From contig CANLOQ010000001.1 of NCBI GenBank assembly GCA_947492925.1, positions 372,001 through 436,000 of the forward strand: DNA of 64,000 nucleotides. The letters run 5' to 3'. This DNA is from an uncultured Sulfitobacter sp. Lineage in GTDB: Bacteria; Pseudomonadota; Alphaproteobacteria; Rhodobacterales; Rhodobacteraceae. Below are positions 33,638 through 41,540 of the stretch, one piece after another. Both the position numbers and the translations under genes were made by a program. The notes beneath the pieces are model-generated. The model saw only the letters and a program-made list of their open reading frames with translations, was not told where the DNA came from and did no database searches. Position 1 is the first letter of the stretch. Each line of letters opens with the position of its first letter.

Positions 33638-33862
33638 GTGCCTGAGAGAACAGACTGGGAAGAAAAAGCGAAGGGGATCTTGAGGGCAGAAATGGCGCGG
33701 AGCGGCACCACATACGCCCAGCTTGTCGATCTACTCGCCTCAAAAGGAATCGAAGACAATGAGCGCAACCTGCGCAATAAAGTAAGCCGGGGAAAATTTA
33801 CGGCTGGGTTCTTACTTCAATGTCTATCCGCACTTGGGTGTACGCAGTTGCACTTGGAATAA
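33638..33862 (+). CDS. Transposon passenger: DUF6471 domain protein
   Basis: A 74-aa protein matching DUF6471: DWEEKAKGILRAEMARSGTTY, then QLVDLLASKGIEDNERNLRNK and FTAGFLLQCLSALG. The helical pattern is that of a compact HTH, so it may bind DNA. AGGAG at 33627-33631 is spaced 6 nt from GTG at 33638, which is therefore preferred to the adjoining ATG at 33632. The 3-prime end overlaps the next gene by 43 bp, implying coupled translation. Confidence 0.82.
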   Translation: MPERTDWEEKAKGILRAEMARSGTTYAQLVDLLASKGIEDNERNLRNKVSRGKFTAGFLLQCLSALGCTQLHLE

Positions 33863-34761
33863 CCTTTGCGCCTCAAGGCGCGATCTCACAGGAAGGTGTA
33901 CAAGGCAGCGAAAGCGCCGCCAATACCAGCGCAAGTCAACAAGCCGAACCAGAGCCCCCTAGCTTTGCACCCGCTCTCGACCGCATCGAGGCCGCGATCC
34001 GCGACTTGATACGCGAAGAAAGTGAAGAAGAGAGCAAGAGAATAGCCGAACAGGCTGCCAAAGACCTCGCTGCGCAAACTGAGATGGCTGCGTGGGCTAT
34101 GGACATGGCTATCGCGTCCATACTTAGCGCCCTCTTTACGTTTGGCGGTTTGGTTTTGATCTGGAGAACTTTGCATCATACTAGGCGGGCCGCCGACGCT
34201 ACAGCTGACATGCTGATAGAAGCCAAAAGGTCTGCCGCTGCTGCCGAAGGTGCCGTCGACGCCACTCGTGATGTTGGCGAAAAGCAGGTCAGGGCCTATC
34301 TCCAAATCAGAGCCCTTTCTGTAACGGTCGGCTCTAAGAAAGGAAAAATTGGAGCCAGCATTGAAGTCACTAACTCTGGTCAATCGCCTGCAATTGGTGT
34401 CAGCGCAAAAATTCGAATTGAGGCCAAGCATGCCCTTCAAGGCGTTTTGGAGATTCCAATGCCGGACGTCCCAGCAAACTCCACAGAAACGCGCGAGACA
34501 AACCCTCTGCAGGTGAAAGCGGGGGCAGCCGACTTGGCGGGTGCTGAAATTATCAATGCAACTGCCGTAGTGACTGCTAAGGACGTTTTTGACCAAGAAA
34601 TTGAGGCTGTCGCCATGCGGATATCTCGCCCCCCGCATGGCGCAAAAGCTGGGAAAACTTACGATCTCAAAAACATGGACGGCGTTTTTCCGGCAGAAGC
34701 CGTCAAATTCTTGAATACCGGCATGGGAAGGTCCGGCGGGACAAAGAGCGGTGAGAAGTAG
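33820..34761 (+). CDS. Transposon passenger: membrane-anchored protein with signal peptide
   Basis: A 313-aa protein. Residues 1-24 look like a signal peptide (WVYAVALGITFAPQGAIS). A helical region rich in Glu/Ala follows (about 50-95, possible coiled coil), then one transmembrane helix (MAIASILSALFTFGGLVLIW, about 105-125) and a helical linker (TADMLIEAKRSAAAAEGAVD). A beta-rich C-terminal domain (about 155-290) has GASIEVTNSGQSPAIGVSAK. I do not recognise the family. The gene starts within the DUF6471 ORF, so the pair is probably one functional unit. It ends 50 bp inside the right terminal repeat. Confidence 0.75.
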   Translation: MSIRTWVYAVALGITFAPQGAISQEGVQGSESAANTSASQQAEPEPPSFAPALDRIEAAIRDLIREESEEESKRIAEQAAKDLAAQTEMAAWAMDMAIASILSALFTFGGLVLIWRTLHHTRRAADATADMLIEAKRSAAAAEGAVDATRDVGEKQVRAYLQIRALSVTVGSKKGKIGASIEVTNSGQSPAIGVSAKIRIEAKHALQGVLEIPMPDVPANSTETRETNPLQVKAGAADLAGAEIINATAVVTAKDVFDQEIEAVAMRISRPPHGAKAGKTYDLKNMDGVFPAEAVKFLNTGMGRSGGTKSGEK

Positions 34762-34781
34762 AAGCGCCTTAATCATCTCTC

Positions 34782-34802
34782 AACCCCGCTTTTGTTGGGG
34801 TT
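34782..34802 (+). terminator. Weak hairpin after the membrane-protein gene
   Basis: AACCCC / GGGGTT with a 9-nt loop containing TTTT. No T-tract follows. Confidence 0.3.
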
Positions 34803-34810
34803 CCGCACTC

Positions 34811-34835
34811 TTGGTGCGTTTGATACATAAGGCCG
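34811..34835 (-). repeat. Right terminal inverted repeat of the IS1595 element
   Basis: 25 bp, exact reverse complement of 31179-31203. Confidence 0.95.
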
Positions 34836-34857
34836 CAAATCTCTTCAAAGAGATTTG
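34836..34857. repeat. Right target duplication within an intact palindrome
   Basis: Arms CAAATCTCTT and AAGAGATTTG around CA. Its first 8 bp (34836-34843) are the right target duplication, so the transposon cut inside the left arm of this palindrome. Confidence 0.85.
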
Positions 34858-34893
34858 GGCCGCGCTTTTACGATCCCTCGGGGTTTAGCCGGA

Positions 34894-36162
34894 TCAGCCT
34901 TTGCCCTTCCAAGGCACCAAAAACCGCTCCGCCGCCCGCATCAGCATATCAATCCCGAACCCGATGACCCCGATCAGGATAATCCCCATGATCACGATAT
35001 CCGTGTTCTGGAACTTCGACGCCGTCATAATCATCATACCGGCACCCTGCTCCGCCGCGACCAGTTCGGCAGCCACAACCGTGCCCCAACAAACCCCCAT
35101 CGCGACCCGCGCACCGGTGAAAATCTCCGGAAGCGAGTTTGGAATGATCACATAGCGCATAATCTGCCACTTGCTTGCCCCCAGCGAATAGGCCGCATGC
35201 ACCTTGGAAATCTTCACGCCCGACACGCCCGAACGTGCCGCAATCGCCATGATCCAGAGTGCGGCAAGGAACAGCAGGATAATCTTGCCCGCCTCCCCGA
35301 TACCGGCCCAGATGATCACTAGCGGGATCAGCGCCAGCGGCGGCACCGGACGCATGAATTCCACAATCGGATCAAACCATCCGCGGAACCAGTTGCTCAG
35401 CCCCATCGCATAGCCCAGCGGAATGCCCACAACAGCACCCAGCAAAAAGCCCAGAACAACGCGGAACAGTGAATATCCCAGATGCTCCAGCAGCGTGAAA
35501 TTGCGGAACCCTTCCGATGCAATCTGCAAGGTCCGGGTCCAGACTTCCTCGGGTGCCGGCAGATACAGCGGCTCCATCTGCCAGCCCTTTGTCGGCTCGA
35601 AATTCGGCGTGCCCTTGTCCGACAGGGTCACCGATCCGTTTTCTGTCTGCACCGTCTCTCCCGGCGCGATCTTTTGCCCGTTGATGGCAATCACCCGCGC
35701 CCCGTCGGCTTTCTTCAGGTCGTCATTGGCATCAACCCGAATAAGCCCCGTGCGCCACTGCGCGATTGCGACCGCATCGTTCTTGGCAAAGCCATCGCCG
35801 GGATCGACCTCGGGCGCGTCCTCTGGCGTCTCACGCGGGAACACGCGCACGGTCACGGTGGCGTCATCCGGTGCCTGCCCTTCGACCTGTGCCGTGTAGG
35901 TAAACGTCGTGTCCCCCACAAACGGCCCCGGCGCATGCAGGAACTTCGGCAACAGCGATGATCCGGTAAACACACCCCACATCAGGAAAATCGTCAGGAT
36001 CGAAATGATACCCGCCGCCCTGTTGGGCCGCACCGCACTCTCATCCCCGAATGTCACGGTCTTGAGCGACGTGTAATCCCGCACACCGGCGCCCTGAACC
36101 ACCTTGGTGACAAGGAAAAACGCGACCACAAAAATCGCGATATACATCAGCAGAGGGATCAT
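34894..36162 (-). CDS. tauC: Taurine ABC transporter permease TauC with long periplasmic insert
   Basis: A 422-aa permease of taurine uptake. Typical TauC has ~275 residues. Here two N-terminal helices (residues 3-22 and 50-67) are followed by ~130 residues outside the core before the binding-protein-dependent transport domain (about 210-415). The core contains GYAMGLSNWFRGWFDPIVEF and the EAA loop YSLGASKWQIMRYVIIP. The extra part includes GARVIAINGQKIAPGE, which is reminiscent of a PDZ-type strand. The ATG overlaps the tauB stop (ATGA). It is the last gene of tauA-tauB-tauC. Confidence 0.92.
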   Translation of the reverse strand: MIPLLMYIAIFVVAFFLVTKVVQGAGVRDYTSLKTVTFGDESAVRPNRAAGIISILTIFLMWGVFTGSSLLPKFLHAPGPFVGDTTFTYTAQVEGQAPDDATVTVRVFPRETPEDAPEVDPGDGFAKNDAVAIAQWRTGLIRVDANDDLKKADGARVIAINGQKIAPGETVQTENGSVTLSDKGTPNFEPTKGWQMEPLYLPAPEEVWTRTLQIASEGFRNFTLLEHLGYSLFRVVLGFLLGAVVGIPLGYAMGLSNWFRGWFDPIVEFMRPVPPLALIPLVIIWAGIGEAGKIILLFLAALWIMAIAARSGVSGVKISKVHAAYSLGASKWQIMRYVIIPNSLPEIFTGARVAMGVCWGTVVAAELVAAEQGAGMMIMTASKFQNTDIVIMGIILIGVIGFGIDMLMRAAERFLVPWKGKG

Positions 36163-36965
36163 GCCGCATCCTCCTTGGTGCCCATAATCTCTTCTTCCAT
36201 GTCCCAGATCATGTTGAGGATTTCCTCACGTCGCGGCCCGAACTCGGGGTGCTTTTTCACTTCGCGCAAATCCGCGTTCACGCCCGCTTCGGCAAACGGC
36301 AGGCGGTATTCCTTGTGAATACGCCCCGGGCGCGGGGCCATCACGATCAACCGCTCACCCAGAAGCAGCGCTTCCTCGACTGAGTGGGTGATCAGGATGA
36401 TCGTCTTGCCGGTCTCTTTCCACAGCTTCAGAACCAGCGATTGCATCTTCTCGCGCGTCAGCGCGTCCAAGGCTCCCAGCGGCTCGTCCATCAAAATCAC
36501 ATCCGGGTCATTGGCCAGACAGCGGGCCAAAGCCACACGCTGCTGCATCCCGCCGGACAATTCATAAACGGCTTTCTCTTTGAAATCCTGCAATCCCACC
36601 ACATCCAGCAGGTGATCCACGATCTCTTTCTTGTTGTTCTTGGGCATACCCTTCATCGACGGGCCAAAGCCCACATTCTCGCGCACGGACATCCATTCGA
36701 ACAGCGCGCCTTGCTGAAACACCATCCCGCGTTCCGCATCCGGCCCGGTAATCTGATGCCCGTTCAGGGTCATCACACCGCTTGTCGGGGCCAGAAACCC
36801 GGCGACAATGTTCAAAAGCGTTGTCTTGCCACAGCCCGATGGCCCCAGCACAGACAGCAATTCGCCCGCCTTGAGGTCAAGCGATACATCCTGCAGCGCC
36901 TGCACATGCCCACCGTCGGGCAGATCAAACCGCATGGAGAGTTTGTCGATGGATAATCCGGTCAT
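36159..36965 (-). CDS. tauB: Taurine ABC transporter ATP-binding protein TauB
   Basis: A 268-aa ATPase energising taurine import. Walker A is GPSGCGKTTLLN, the Q-loop is MVFQQGALFEW, the signature is LSGGMQQRVALARCL, and Walker B is VILMDEPLGALD. Then comes the H-loop ITHSVEEALLL. AGGGA precedes the ATG. It lies 113 bp after tauA, across a terminator-like hairpin, and overlaps tauC by 4 bp. Confidence 0.95.
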   Translation of the reverse strand: MTGLSIDKLSMRFDLPDGGHVQALQDVSLDLKAGELLSVLGPSGCGKTTLLNIVAGFLAPTSGVMTLNGHQITGPDAERGMVFQQGALFEWMSVRENVGFGPSMKGMPKNNKKEIVDHLLDVVGLQDFKEKAVYELSGGMQQRVALARCLANDPDVILMDEPLGALDALTREKMQSLVLKLWKETGKTIILITHSVEEALLLGERLIVMAPRPGRIHKEYRLPFAEAGVNADLREVKKHPEFGPRREEILNMIWDMEEEIMGTKEDAA

Positions 36966-37045
36966 GTTCCCTGGCTTTCCGGCGCTGGCTGTCGCGCCAA
37001 GGGCAGGGTTTTCCCCGCCTCAAAATTCTGGTGGTCCATAAAAAT

Positions 37046-37069
37046 GGTGCGGCCCCGAAAGGCCGCACC
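37046..37069 (-). terminator. Partial terminator/attenuator hairpin between tauA and tauBC
   Basis: GGTGCGGCC / GGCCGCACC with a 6-nt loop. On the minus strand it is followed by ATTTTTA. It lies 10 bp after the tauA stop and 80 bp before tauB. Such hairpins commonly leave more binding protein than membrane components. Confidence 0.75.
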
Positions 37070-37078
37070 AATGTCGTT

Positions 37079-38080
37079 TTACATGCCTTTCGCAGCTTCA
37101 AGAGGACCGGTGTTCACGGTGCCCTCATAGCTGTCGAGCGCGGAATCGATGGAACCCGCTTCAACGAACACGTCCGCCACACCCTTCATGAAGGGCGCCG
37201 CGTTGCCGCCGAACCATGCGCTGGACAGCTGCTCGTCAATGGTCGGAAATTCGAAGGTAGAGATGGACGCCTTCGTCGCCTCGACGTCCATACCGGATTC
37301 CTTGGCAATCACTTCCAGCATCTCGTCGCTCTGGTTGGCCGCCCACTCTGCGTTGGCATCTGCCGTCACCTTCACGAACTTCGCCATCACGTCGCCGTTC
37401 TCGGCGATGAAGGACGCAGGCGCGGATGTCACGTCAAACACCAGAATGCCCAGTTCCTGCTTTTCGGCACCGGTCAACAGGATGTTGCCGTATTCCTTCA
37501 TCCGCGCAAGGCCACCGCCCCAACCGCAGGCAAAATCAACCGCACCCTGGCTCAGCGCTGCCGCACCCTCTGGTGGGGCCATGTCCACGATGGACAGGCT
37601 GGAAACATCCACGCCAAAGTGGTCCATCTGGCGCAGGAAGCCGTAGTGCGCAGCCGTACCCAGAGGCACTGCAACCTTCTTGCCCGCCAGCTCACCGGCA
37701 GAATCCTTGTCGATCTCCAGATCGGCCTTCACAACGCAGTTGTCGTTCTCGGAATAGCTGACCGCAACGTCAACGATCTGAAGATCCTGACCGCCTGATG
37801 TTGCCACAACGAAAGGCGGCACACCCTGGCTTACGGAAATCTGAACGTCACCCGATGCCATCGCGGCGGACATCGCCGTGCCGGTCTCGAAGGACACCCA
37901 GTTCACTTTCATGCCCAGCGCTTCGTCGTATGAGCCATCCGCCTTTGCGGCAAGGAATGGCATGGGCCATTCAAGGAAGTAACCGACGGTGATTTCACCG
38001 TGGCCATCCGCAAAAGCGGCCTGACCGGTCATCGCCATCACGGCTGCGGCGACAAAGCCGCCTGTTGTCTTCTTGATCAT
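37079..38080 (-). CDS. tauA: Taurine ABC transporter substrate-binding protein TauA
   Basis: Periplasmic taurine-binding protein, 333 aa. The signal peptide is residues 1-24 (KKTTGGFVAAAVMAMTGQAAFA). The SBP domain begins ITVGYFLEWPMPFLAAKADG, with SVSQGVPPFVVATSG and VPLGTAAHYGFLRQMD later. GGGAG is spaced 7 nt from the ATG at 38080. The open frame runs upstream to 38236, but those residues are not signal-like. It is the first gene of the import operon, transcribed away from tpa, with the nuclease gene now between them. Confidence 0.94.
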   Translation of the reverse strand: MIKKTTGGFVAAAVMAMTGQAAFADGHGEITVGYFLEWPMPFLAAKADGSYDEALGMKVNWVSFETGTAMSAAMASGDVQISVSQGVPPFVVATSGGQDLQIVDVAVSYSENDNCVVKADLEIDKDSAGELAGKKVAVPLGTAAHYGFLRQMDHFGVDVSSLSIVDMAPPEGAAALSQGAVDFACGWGGGLARMKEYGNILLTGAEKQELGILVFDVTSAPASFIAENGDVMAKFVKVTADANAEWAANQSDEMLEVIAKESGMDVEATKASISTFEFPTIDEQLSSAWFGGNAAPFMKGVADVFVEAGSIDSALDSYEGTVNTGPLEAAKGM

Positions 38081-38416
38081 TGTTTTCTCCCTACTGATCA
38101 TTACGCCACCCCTTTTTTTGGAGCGGTATTTTGGGGCTGCCCGCGTCGCGCAAAAATGAAACCACTGGTTCCAGTTCCTCCACCACACCGGACGTCCGGC
38201 AACACCATGTCCGTTCTTCAGTGTAAGAGCAATCAAATCCGTTCGGTAACGATCAGACGACTCATTTCATCCAAAAAACAGCACGACTGTGCCTCCCATC
38301 GCGACTGAACGGCCAGACCCACCCAAAGCAAACCGCCAATTCGCCAACATTGATGAGTCCAGATGCGCTGGGCTACAAGAATCTGGACTGATGCCCGATC
38401 CAGCCGCACTTCAGAG
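38081..38416. other. Intergenic region upstream of tauA
   Basis: 336 bp without a gene; it must hold the tauA promoter. An inverted repeat AGTCCAGAT (38356-38364) / ATCTGGACT (38381-38389) is visible. CTGGACTCAT on the minus strand within it matches the TauR half-site in 8 of 10 positions, but no second copy at 23 bp is present. Nothing else stands out. Confidence 0.45.
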
Positions 38417-39787
38417 CTAGTCTTTCAGGACTTTTTTGAGGACTTCATCATAGTGCTTCAAATGACCTTCAAGAAACCATGCCATTCTCTCTGCGGCTTT
38501 GCGTCCCAGAACGTCAGCACTTACTTCGTCGCCTTCGGCCCTCGCGTACTCATTGGTTGTTTGCGCATCTGTCGCGCTCAGAATTTTCCAATCTTTTAGG
38601 GCCTTCGTCCGCCGCCCGATTTGAATATCCCTCGCATCGACCTTTTTGAGAACGCCCTCGTAAATTCGCTCTCTGACGTCTTGATCACCAGGACCCATGA
38701 CAAAGGAAAAGCGTAGCCGCCCATTTTTCCAGTCGGCAAGTTCAAGAACCATCAGCGAACCGCTCTCGACCCAGCTTTTATCACCGTTTTGGAACCCATT
38801 GAGCTCCGACCAGTCTGATACGCAATAGCGCAGCAGCCTTGAAGTGGAAGTGTCCGGAACCAACGTAAAACCCGTCTCAGCCTTCACATTCTGTATGAAC
38901 TCGTCCGAGTTGTCCTTTATCCACTCGATAATCTCTCCCTGCAAATCAGGCCGATACTCATAGAGCACTTCCAGTGCTTCTTTATGTTTGCCCCAAATGC
39001 TTTTGGCCAATTGCGCCATTTTTTCGTCGTCCACCAAATGCCTCCTGATCATCGCCGAATAGCTTCTGAATAGTTCCGCTGCCTGTCCCGTATACTTCCG
39101 TACGTGCACCTCAGTATCCAAACGCCTGATGACATCGACAATACTCACGGGTATCCAATTCTCTAGATTTGCCTCCGTCGGAGCCGTTGCATTCAGTGTG
39201 AGGAAAACAAAGGCACGTTCCCACTCCTCGGCCCGATAATCTGCCACGACTTGCTCATAGTAATTGCCCAGTTGATGATCACTTTCCGCCGCGTCCACCT
39301 TCAATTCAACGGTGACCACCAAACCTTTGGAGGCCCCGCCGAATGCGGATGATGGGATTTCAATCATGAAATCGATGTTTGAACGCTCGCGATACACAAG
39401 AGCGCCGCTGAGGTCCGCGCAATGAACTGTCAACGGCCGAATATTGAGCTGATCATCCTGGGCCTGTTCAACCACTTCATGCAGAAAACTTTTCAACAGG
39501 TTGTCCTGAAATGGATGTGGCCGATTAGGGTCAAGAATGAAACTGAGAAAATGGGCGTGTCGTATCTCTTGGCGCACCATGCCTATTGCTTCGAATGCAC
39601 AGAAACCCGAAAAATTCTTCTCAAACTCTCGAAACTGGTCAGCGCCCGATCCAATCAGCAACGCTTCGATCGCCTTTGATTGCTTAAAATAAGACAGATT
39701 GCTCTGGTCTTCCTCACGTTCTGCTTCCAATTGGCTCACCCCAATCTCATTTGGTTCAAAAACAGTGCTTAAATCATCCGAGATCAT
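38417..39787 (-). CDS. PD-(D/E)XK nuclease superfamily protein (PF14281-like)
   Basis: A 456-aa protein. The N-terminal helical part includes VRQEIRHAHFLSFILDPNRP, a hallmark of this family. The nuclease core follows: D139 in SNIDFMIEI, E161-x-K163 in VTVELKVD and Q172 in DHQLGNYYEQV. Together they give a complete D...ExK...Q site. Residues 220-456 have no known motif. The start is ATG at 39787; a TTG at 39814 is possible. It is clearly AT-richer than the flanking tau genes, so probably acquired. Family members are mostly uncharacterised; a role in phage defence is a guess. It lies between tauA and tpa. Confidence 0.83.
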   Translation of the reverse strand: MISDDLSTVFEPNEIGVSQLEAEREEDQSNLSYFKQSKAIEALLIGSGADQFREFEKNFSGFCAFEAIGMVRQEIRHAHFLSFILDPNRPHPFQDNLLKSFLHEVVEQAQDDQLNIRPLTVHCADLSGALVYRERSNIDFMIEIPSSAFGGASKGLVVTVELKVDAAESDHQLGNYYEQVVADYRAEEWERAFVFLTLNATAPTEANLENWIPVSIVDVIRRLDTEVHVRKYTGQAAELFRSYSAMIRRHLVDDEKMAQLAKSIWGKHKEALEVLYEYRPDLQGEIIEWIKDNSDEFIQNVKAETGFTLVPDTSTSRLLRYCVSDWSELNGFQNGDKSWVESGSLMVLELADWKNGRLRFSFVMGPGDQDVRERIYEGVLKKVDARDIQIGRRTKALKDWKILSATDAQTTNEYARAEGDEVSADVLGRKAAERMAWFLEGHLKHYDEVLKKVLKD

Positions 39788-39863
39788 TCTGAACACTGAA
39801 CCTTCCCGTCGCAAGCTATCAGGATCGAACCAAAACCGTCACACCGTTAGACAGGCCCCGCAT

Positions 39864-39896
39864 CTGGCGCTACGATTACCACAGCACTGGCCCTAC
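39864..39896 (+). promoter_or_regulatory. tauR site: Candidate TauR binding sites upstream of tpa
   Basis: Direct repeats CTGGCGCTAC (39864-39873) and CTGGCCCTAC (39887-39896), starts 23 bp apart, ending 90 bp before the tpa ATG. The Rhodobacter TauR half-site is CTGGACYTAA. The same 23-bp register occurs before xsc. Confidence 0.6.
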
Positions 39897-39986
39897 TTGA
39901 TTCCCTCCAATTTCAGCAATGAATGGATATCGCAGGGGCCAAGGTCCCTGATTTCGCGCACCACCTCAAATTTGAAAGGTCTGACT

Positions 39987-41378
39987 ATGGACGGCAACTT
40001 CAACGAAAATGACATCTCTCGCGTCGTCGAAGCAGACCGCGCGCACATCTGGCACCACCTCAGCCAGCACAAACAATACGAAACCGTTGATCCCCGCATC
40101 ATCGTCGAGGGCCGCGGCATGCGCGTCTGGGACCAAAAGGGCAAAGAACACATCGACGCCGTGTCCGGTGGCGTCTGGACGGTCAACGTGGGCTATGGCC
40201 GCGAGCGGATCGCCGATGCCGTGCGTGACCAGCTGGTCAAACTGAACTTCTTTGCGGGTTCCGCCGGTTCCATCCCCGGGTCAAACTTCGCCGAGATGCT
40301 GATCGACAAGATGCCCGGCATGTCCCGCGTCTACTATGCCTCCTCCGGGTCAGAGGCGAATGAAAAGGGCTTCAAAATGGTCCGTCAGATCGCGCACAAG
40401 CGCTACGGCGGCAAGAAGCACAAGATCCTCTACCGCGACCGCGACTACCACGGCGGCACCATCGGCACGATGGCCGCAGGCGGGCAGGACGAACGCAACG
40501 CGCAGTACGGCCCCTTCCCCGACGGTTTCATCCGCGTGCCGCACTGCCTTGAGTACCGCAAGCACGAGCAGGACGGCGCACCAGTCGAGAACTACGGCGT
40601 CTGGGCCGCCGACCAGATCGAAGCGGTCATCCTGCGCGAAGGCCCCGACACCGTTGGCGCGCTGTGCCTTGAGCCCGTCACCGCTGGCGGCGGTGTGATC
40701 ACCCCCCCCGACGGCTACTGGGACCGCGTGCAGGAAATCTGCAAAAAGTACGACATCCTGCTGCACATCGACGAGGTCGTCTGCGGCGTGGGCCGCACCG
40801 GCACATGGTTCGGCTATCAGCAATACGGCATCAAGCCCGACATGGTGACAATGGCCAAGGGTGTCGCCTCCGGCTACGCCGCGATCTCCTGCCTTGTGAC
40901 CACCGAAGAAGTCTTTGACATGTTCAAAGACGACGTCGCCGATCACATGAGCTACTTCCGCGACATCTCCACCTTCGGGGGCTGCACCGCCGGTCCCGCC
41001 GCAGGCATCGAAAACATGCGCATCATCGAAGAAGAGAACCTGCTGCAAAACACCACCGACATGGGCCACTACATGCTCGACCAGTTGAACGCGCTGGCGG
41101 ACAAGCACGCCTGCATCGGTCAGGTGCGCGGCAAGGGCCTGTTCCTGGGTGTAGAACTGGTCGCCGACCGCGAAACACGCGATCCCGTGGCAGAGGCGCT
41201 GGTGGGTCAGGTTGTTGGTGACTGCATGGCGCAGGGCACCATCATCGGGGCGACCAACCGCTCCCTGCCGGGCAAGAACAACACGCTGTGCTTCTCGCCC
41301 GCGCTGATCGCCACCAAGGACGACATCAACCAGATCGTCGCCTCCGTAGATGGGGCACTGGGCCGCGTTTTCGGCTGA
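39987..41378 (+). CDS. tpa: Taurine--pyruvate aminotransferase
   Basis: Class III PLP transaminase, 463 aa, converting taurine + pyruvate to 2-sulfoacetaldehyde + alanine. The sequence shows YYASSGSEANEKGFKMVRQ, DYHGGTIGTMAAGG, D262 in LLHIDEVVCGVGRTG and the PLP lysine K291 in TMAKGVASGYAAIS. The N-terminus MDGNFNENDISRVVEADR at 39987 and the ribosome site GAAAGG define the start; the open frame further upstream covers the regulatory region and is not coding. Alanine must be recycled by alanine dehydrogenase, which is not in the window. A strong terminator follows. Confidence 0.96.
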   Translation: MDGNFNENDISRVVEADRAHIWHHLSQHKQYETVDPRIIVEGRGMRVWDQKGKEHIDAVSGGVWTVNVGYGRERIADAVRDQLVKLNFFAGSAGSIPGSNFAEMLIDKMPGMSRVYYASSGSEANEKGFKMVRQIAHKRYGGKKHKILYRDRDYHGGTIGTMAAGGQDERNAQYGPFPDGFIRVPHCLEYRKHEQDGAPVENYGVWAADQIEAVILREGPDTVGALCLEPVTAGGGVITPPDGYWDRVQEICKKYDILLHIDEVVCGVGRTGTWFGYQQYGIKPDMVTMAKGVASGYAAISCLVTTEEVFDMFKDDVADHMSYFRDISTFGGCTAGPAAGIENMRIIEEENLLQNTTDMGHYMLDQLNALADKHACIGQVRGKGLFLGVELVADRETRDPVAEALVGQVVGDCMAQGTIIGATNRSLPGKNNTLCFSPALIATKDDINQIVASVDGALGRVFG

Positions 41379-41403
41379 TCCTCCGAACCTTGCACATCAC
41401 AGG

Positions 41404-41434
41404 AAAAACCGCCGGTCTCCCCGGCGGTTTTTTT
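41404..41434 (+). terminator. Terminator of tpa
   Basis: ACCGCCGG / CCGGCGGT with loop TCTCC, followed by a run of seven T (41428-41434). Confidence 0.95.
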
Positions 41435-41540
41435 CTGCCCGCGTCGCAACGCATCGGCAACACCCCGCCACAATCAGATTTTCTTCGGAACACTCCTGCC
41501 CGCTGCACGTTGGCACTGCATCCAATATCAGGAGATAAAG

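Larger units (their letters stand above)
31179..34835. mobile_element. IS1595-family transposon with five passenger genes
   Basis: A 3657-bp element bounded by perfect 25-bp terminal inverted repeats (31179-31203 and 34811-34835; outer ends CGGCCTTATG) and by an 8-bp direct duplication CAAATCTC. It contains an ISXO2-type DDE transposase and five other ORFs: a winged-helix protein, an XRE regulator, a small toxin-like protein, a DUF6471 protein and a membrane protein. Eight-bp duplications and passenger genes are known for the IS1595 family. The passengers are visibly AT-richer than the flanks. The intact ends and duplication suggest a recent insertion. Confidence 0.93.

Noticed and set aside
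38353-38362. TauR site before tauA
   Set aside because: Only 8 of 10 positions match and no second copy at 23 bp exists; kept as a comment only.
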